This document shows, one piece after another, positions 63,601 to 64,000 of a stretch of 64,000 nt of DNA (within the stretch, counting starts at the first letter, position 1; each line of letters opens with the position of its first letter). Position numbers and translations under genes: made by a program. Origin of the DNA: Aerococcaceae bacterium DSM 111022 (lineage in GTDB: Bacteria > Bacillota > Bacilli > Lactobacillales > Aerococcaceae); NCBI GenBank assembly GCA_015863195.1, contig JACBXO010000001.1, positions 1 through 64,000 of the forward strand. Reading direction: 5' to 3'. A model generated the notes under the pieces. It was given only the letters and a program-made list of their open reading frames with translations, had not been told where the DNA came from and ran no database searches.

Positions 63601-64000
63601 GTCAACACGATTAAAGGAACAGTTGATACACACACGACAGAAATTAGTCAAAATGCGACAGATATAGCAACTAAAGCGAGCTCTACATCAGTAAATTCCT
63701 TAACTGGTAGAGTAAGTACAGCAGAGACAGGTATTTCGGCTAATGCGGATGCTATTAAACTTAAAGCTAGTCAAAGCTCTGTGGACACCTTGACAGGTAG
63801 AGTGGGTACAGCTGAGACCAGCATATCAGCTAACGCTACTGCTATAGGACTTAAGGCTAACCAGACTACCGTTAATGCTCTGACAGGAACAGTCAATACG
63901 TTAAGAAGTGAATTTGATGTGACTGCTGGTCAGATTAGCAGTAAGGTATGGAAATCAGATATTGAAACGGCGGTAGCTGGAATTGAAATTGGTGGGAGAA
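60691..64000 (+). CDS. Tail-tip/fibre protein: GH73 glucosaminidase, Tal C-terminal part, repeat stalk (cut by window end)
   Basis: Open from ATG 60691 (ribosome site aggagga) to the window end without a stop: 1103 codons or more. Residues 1-165 are a GH73 glucosaminidase ('ITGAQAILEGASGTSKLA', catalytic Glu35; 'YYNQFGIKA'). Residues about 225-335 ('DVLWIDHVLEVNSEDPQEIMDEAVKY', 'PDNISIGDTGMFVDHKFNPP', 'IEARILEIVTSISNPEND') match the C-terminal part of Tal proteins. Then follow beta-rich domains (about 360-625), an alanine-rich coiled coil (630-900) and six 30-residue repeats (905-1084), like a trimeric fibre shaft. The receptor-binding end lies outside. Confidence 0.85.
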   Translation, partial: MSTTEFLKKIKSGAILGWERHRILPSITGAQAILEGASGTSKLAQAPYYNQFGIKASDDWTGKKVPMMTWEEINGKKVYVEADFRWYDSIEESVADHAAFFTSTDWRKNNYKEVVGEKDYRKAARALQNAPQAYATDSDYANKLITRIESYGLRAWDEEAFSGDVAGGLEPVSSEGAMITPTTETDVVGRYNIEDLEYKDDLLHSPKGESVIYNPTLNDAYGFQTKSGDVLWIDHVLEVNSEDPQEIMDEAVKYMKENAQPDAQYRVKLKHLPDNISIGDTGMFVDHKFNPPLYIEARILEIVTSISNPENDSVVVGNVREVKSQTDASIRALQKELQDTREKLVDDYFAQKELGVSIQANNGLALIDTGVTHAIELIAEPQNKIKLVANTPYKINLNAPIGENVRTYELTGELLDNIFMAEFNDIVNPIVVEPEPEIDEELISGIVGDDNNNETVENLQGDKTAIVDSVADFTGLRVKELNFKFYDTTGALVHEEDVPVNINSKISHSVFKEDVIFASMAITSKADVTVQGLSFKEPSIFGDGAKTTDLIAHFNFDIPHNYIWTRVSDDDDADLLWNDRNKFNNSNILKITIEDVNGDKSTFILTVYDENGNVIAGTSETVKVDKSPDKISAEVEEAILEGERLKQIAEQAYEDAVAEAKRIADEEDALIRAEIEQEISAVEEELSTAKQDATNKANQALADAKAHAEAEDARIKQEIELEVNGAIEIAEQAKADAVSKANQALVDAKAHADAEIQASKEHFDDLIEEVESDVADAQSTANSAVEQIDTAVTNAGFTSLDETLGSIQSISNTAIGNAQDAMSDASTAVSNANQAKADASQAKEDAQTAITQAGQAASSANTAKTNVQTAIDNAQSALTTAGNAKTTADTLSVTVSDLEGELELKASQTEVDGISGTVSSHTTTIGQHATAIASKADKTVVDTLSGTVSNQGTLISQNATAISSKAESELVNTIKGTVDTHTTEISQNATDIATKASSTSVNSLTGRVSTAETGISANADAIKLKASQSSVDTLTGRVGTAETSISANATAIGLKANQTTVNALTGTVNTLRSEFDVTAGQISSKVWKSDIETAVAGIEIGGR
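63403..63942 (+). repeat. Six tandem 90-bp (30-codon) repeats in the fibre gene
   Basis: Six in-frame units of exactly 90 bp, each starting with a lysine-alanine-type pair: KASQTEVDGI, KADKTVVDTL, KAESELVNTI, KASSTSVNSL, KASQSSVDTL, KANQTTVNAL, with a common core TLSGTVS...ISQNATAI. Typical of a trimeric coiled fibre shaft. Confidence 0.9.

Larger units (their letters stand above)
28690..64000. mobile_element. Prophage of an HK97-type, long-tailed phage (left part, cut by window end)
   Basis: From the integrase onward the genes follow the usual temperate phage order: integrase, lysogeny genes and CI on the minus strand, then Cro, early, recombination/replication, late regulator, HNH, terminase, portal, protease, capsid, connectors, tail and tail-tip genes on the plus strand. 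HNH next to terminase suggests cos packaging. The lysis genes, the end of the tail fibre gene and attR lie past position 64000. Several early genes are broken, so full function of the prophage is uncertain. Confidence 0.95.

Overview
The window comes from a low-GC Gram-positive bacterium of the order Lactobacillales. The evidence is an S_MK-box (SAM-III) riboswitch in front of metK, T-box leaders in front of leuS and pheST, a Bacillus-like tRNA block behind 5S rRNA, and the conserved run trmH-type methyltransferase / pheS / pheT / rnhC / zapA / cvpA / mutS2 / trxA. The family cannot be fixed from sequence alone; an Aerococcaceae- or Carnobacteriaceae-like relative is a guess.

Layout. 1-2562: end of an rRNA operon (5S), 21 tRNA genes, none with an encoded CCA end, and a small membrane protein gene inside the array; a tRNA-Ser/tRNA-fMet pair and tRNA-Gly(UCC) each occur twice as identical copies. 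2710-28672: host chromosome with an OFA-type MFS transporter, a YfhO-type membrane protein, metK, mnmM, leuS, a MurJ/YtgP-type flippase with a long acidic N-terminus, rsuA, an unusual pyruvate-kinase-like gene, pepV, an RNA methyltransferase, an HD-domain protein, pheST, rnhC, zapA, cvpA, mutS2 and trxA.

28700-64000: the left part of a prophage of a tailed, long-tailed HK97-type phage, inserted just behind trxA and running off the window. Its order is: integrase and lysogeny genes on the minus strand (a DUF6414-like protein, a PH-domain protein and a LexA-like CI repressor, separated by hairpin elements); cro and small early genes, three of which look broken; an orphan Cas2-like gene on the minus strand; a recombination/replication block (Gp157, Sak4-like ATPase, SSB-like protein, a repeat-rich putative origin, a primase-like protein, a RecD-like helicase and a RuvC-like resolvase); an array of small overlapping genes containing an exact 137-bp duplication; a late regulator; a candidate small RNA; an HNH nuclease; terminase; portal, protease and capsid; connector and tail genes including a -1 frameshifted G/GT tail chaperone; tape measure; an enlarged distal tail protein; and two large tail-tip proteins. 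Lysis genes and attR are not in the window.

The most notable items are the tail tip, where the two halves of one Tal/gp29-like protein seem to be split over adjacent genes with several wall-degrading domains inserted at the split; the iteron-like origin with its unusual primase/RecD-like replication set; the hairpin family between lysogeny genes; the orphan Cas2-like protein; and a portal gene whose only well-placed start codon is ATA.
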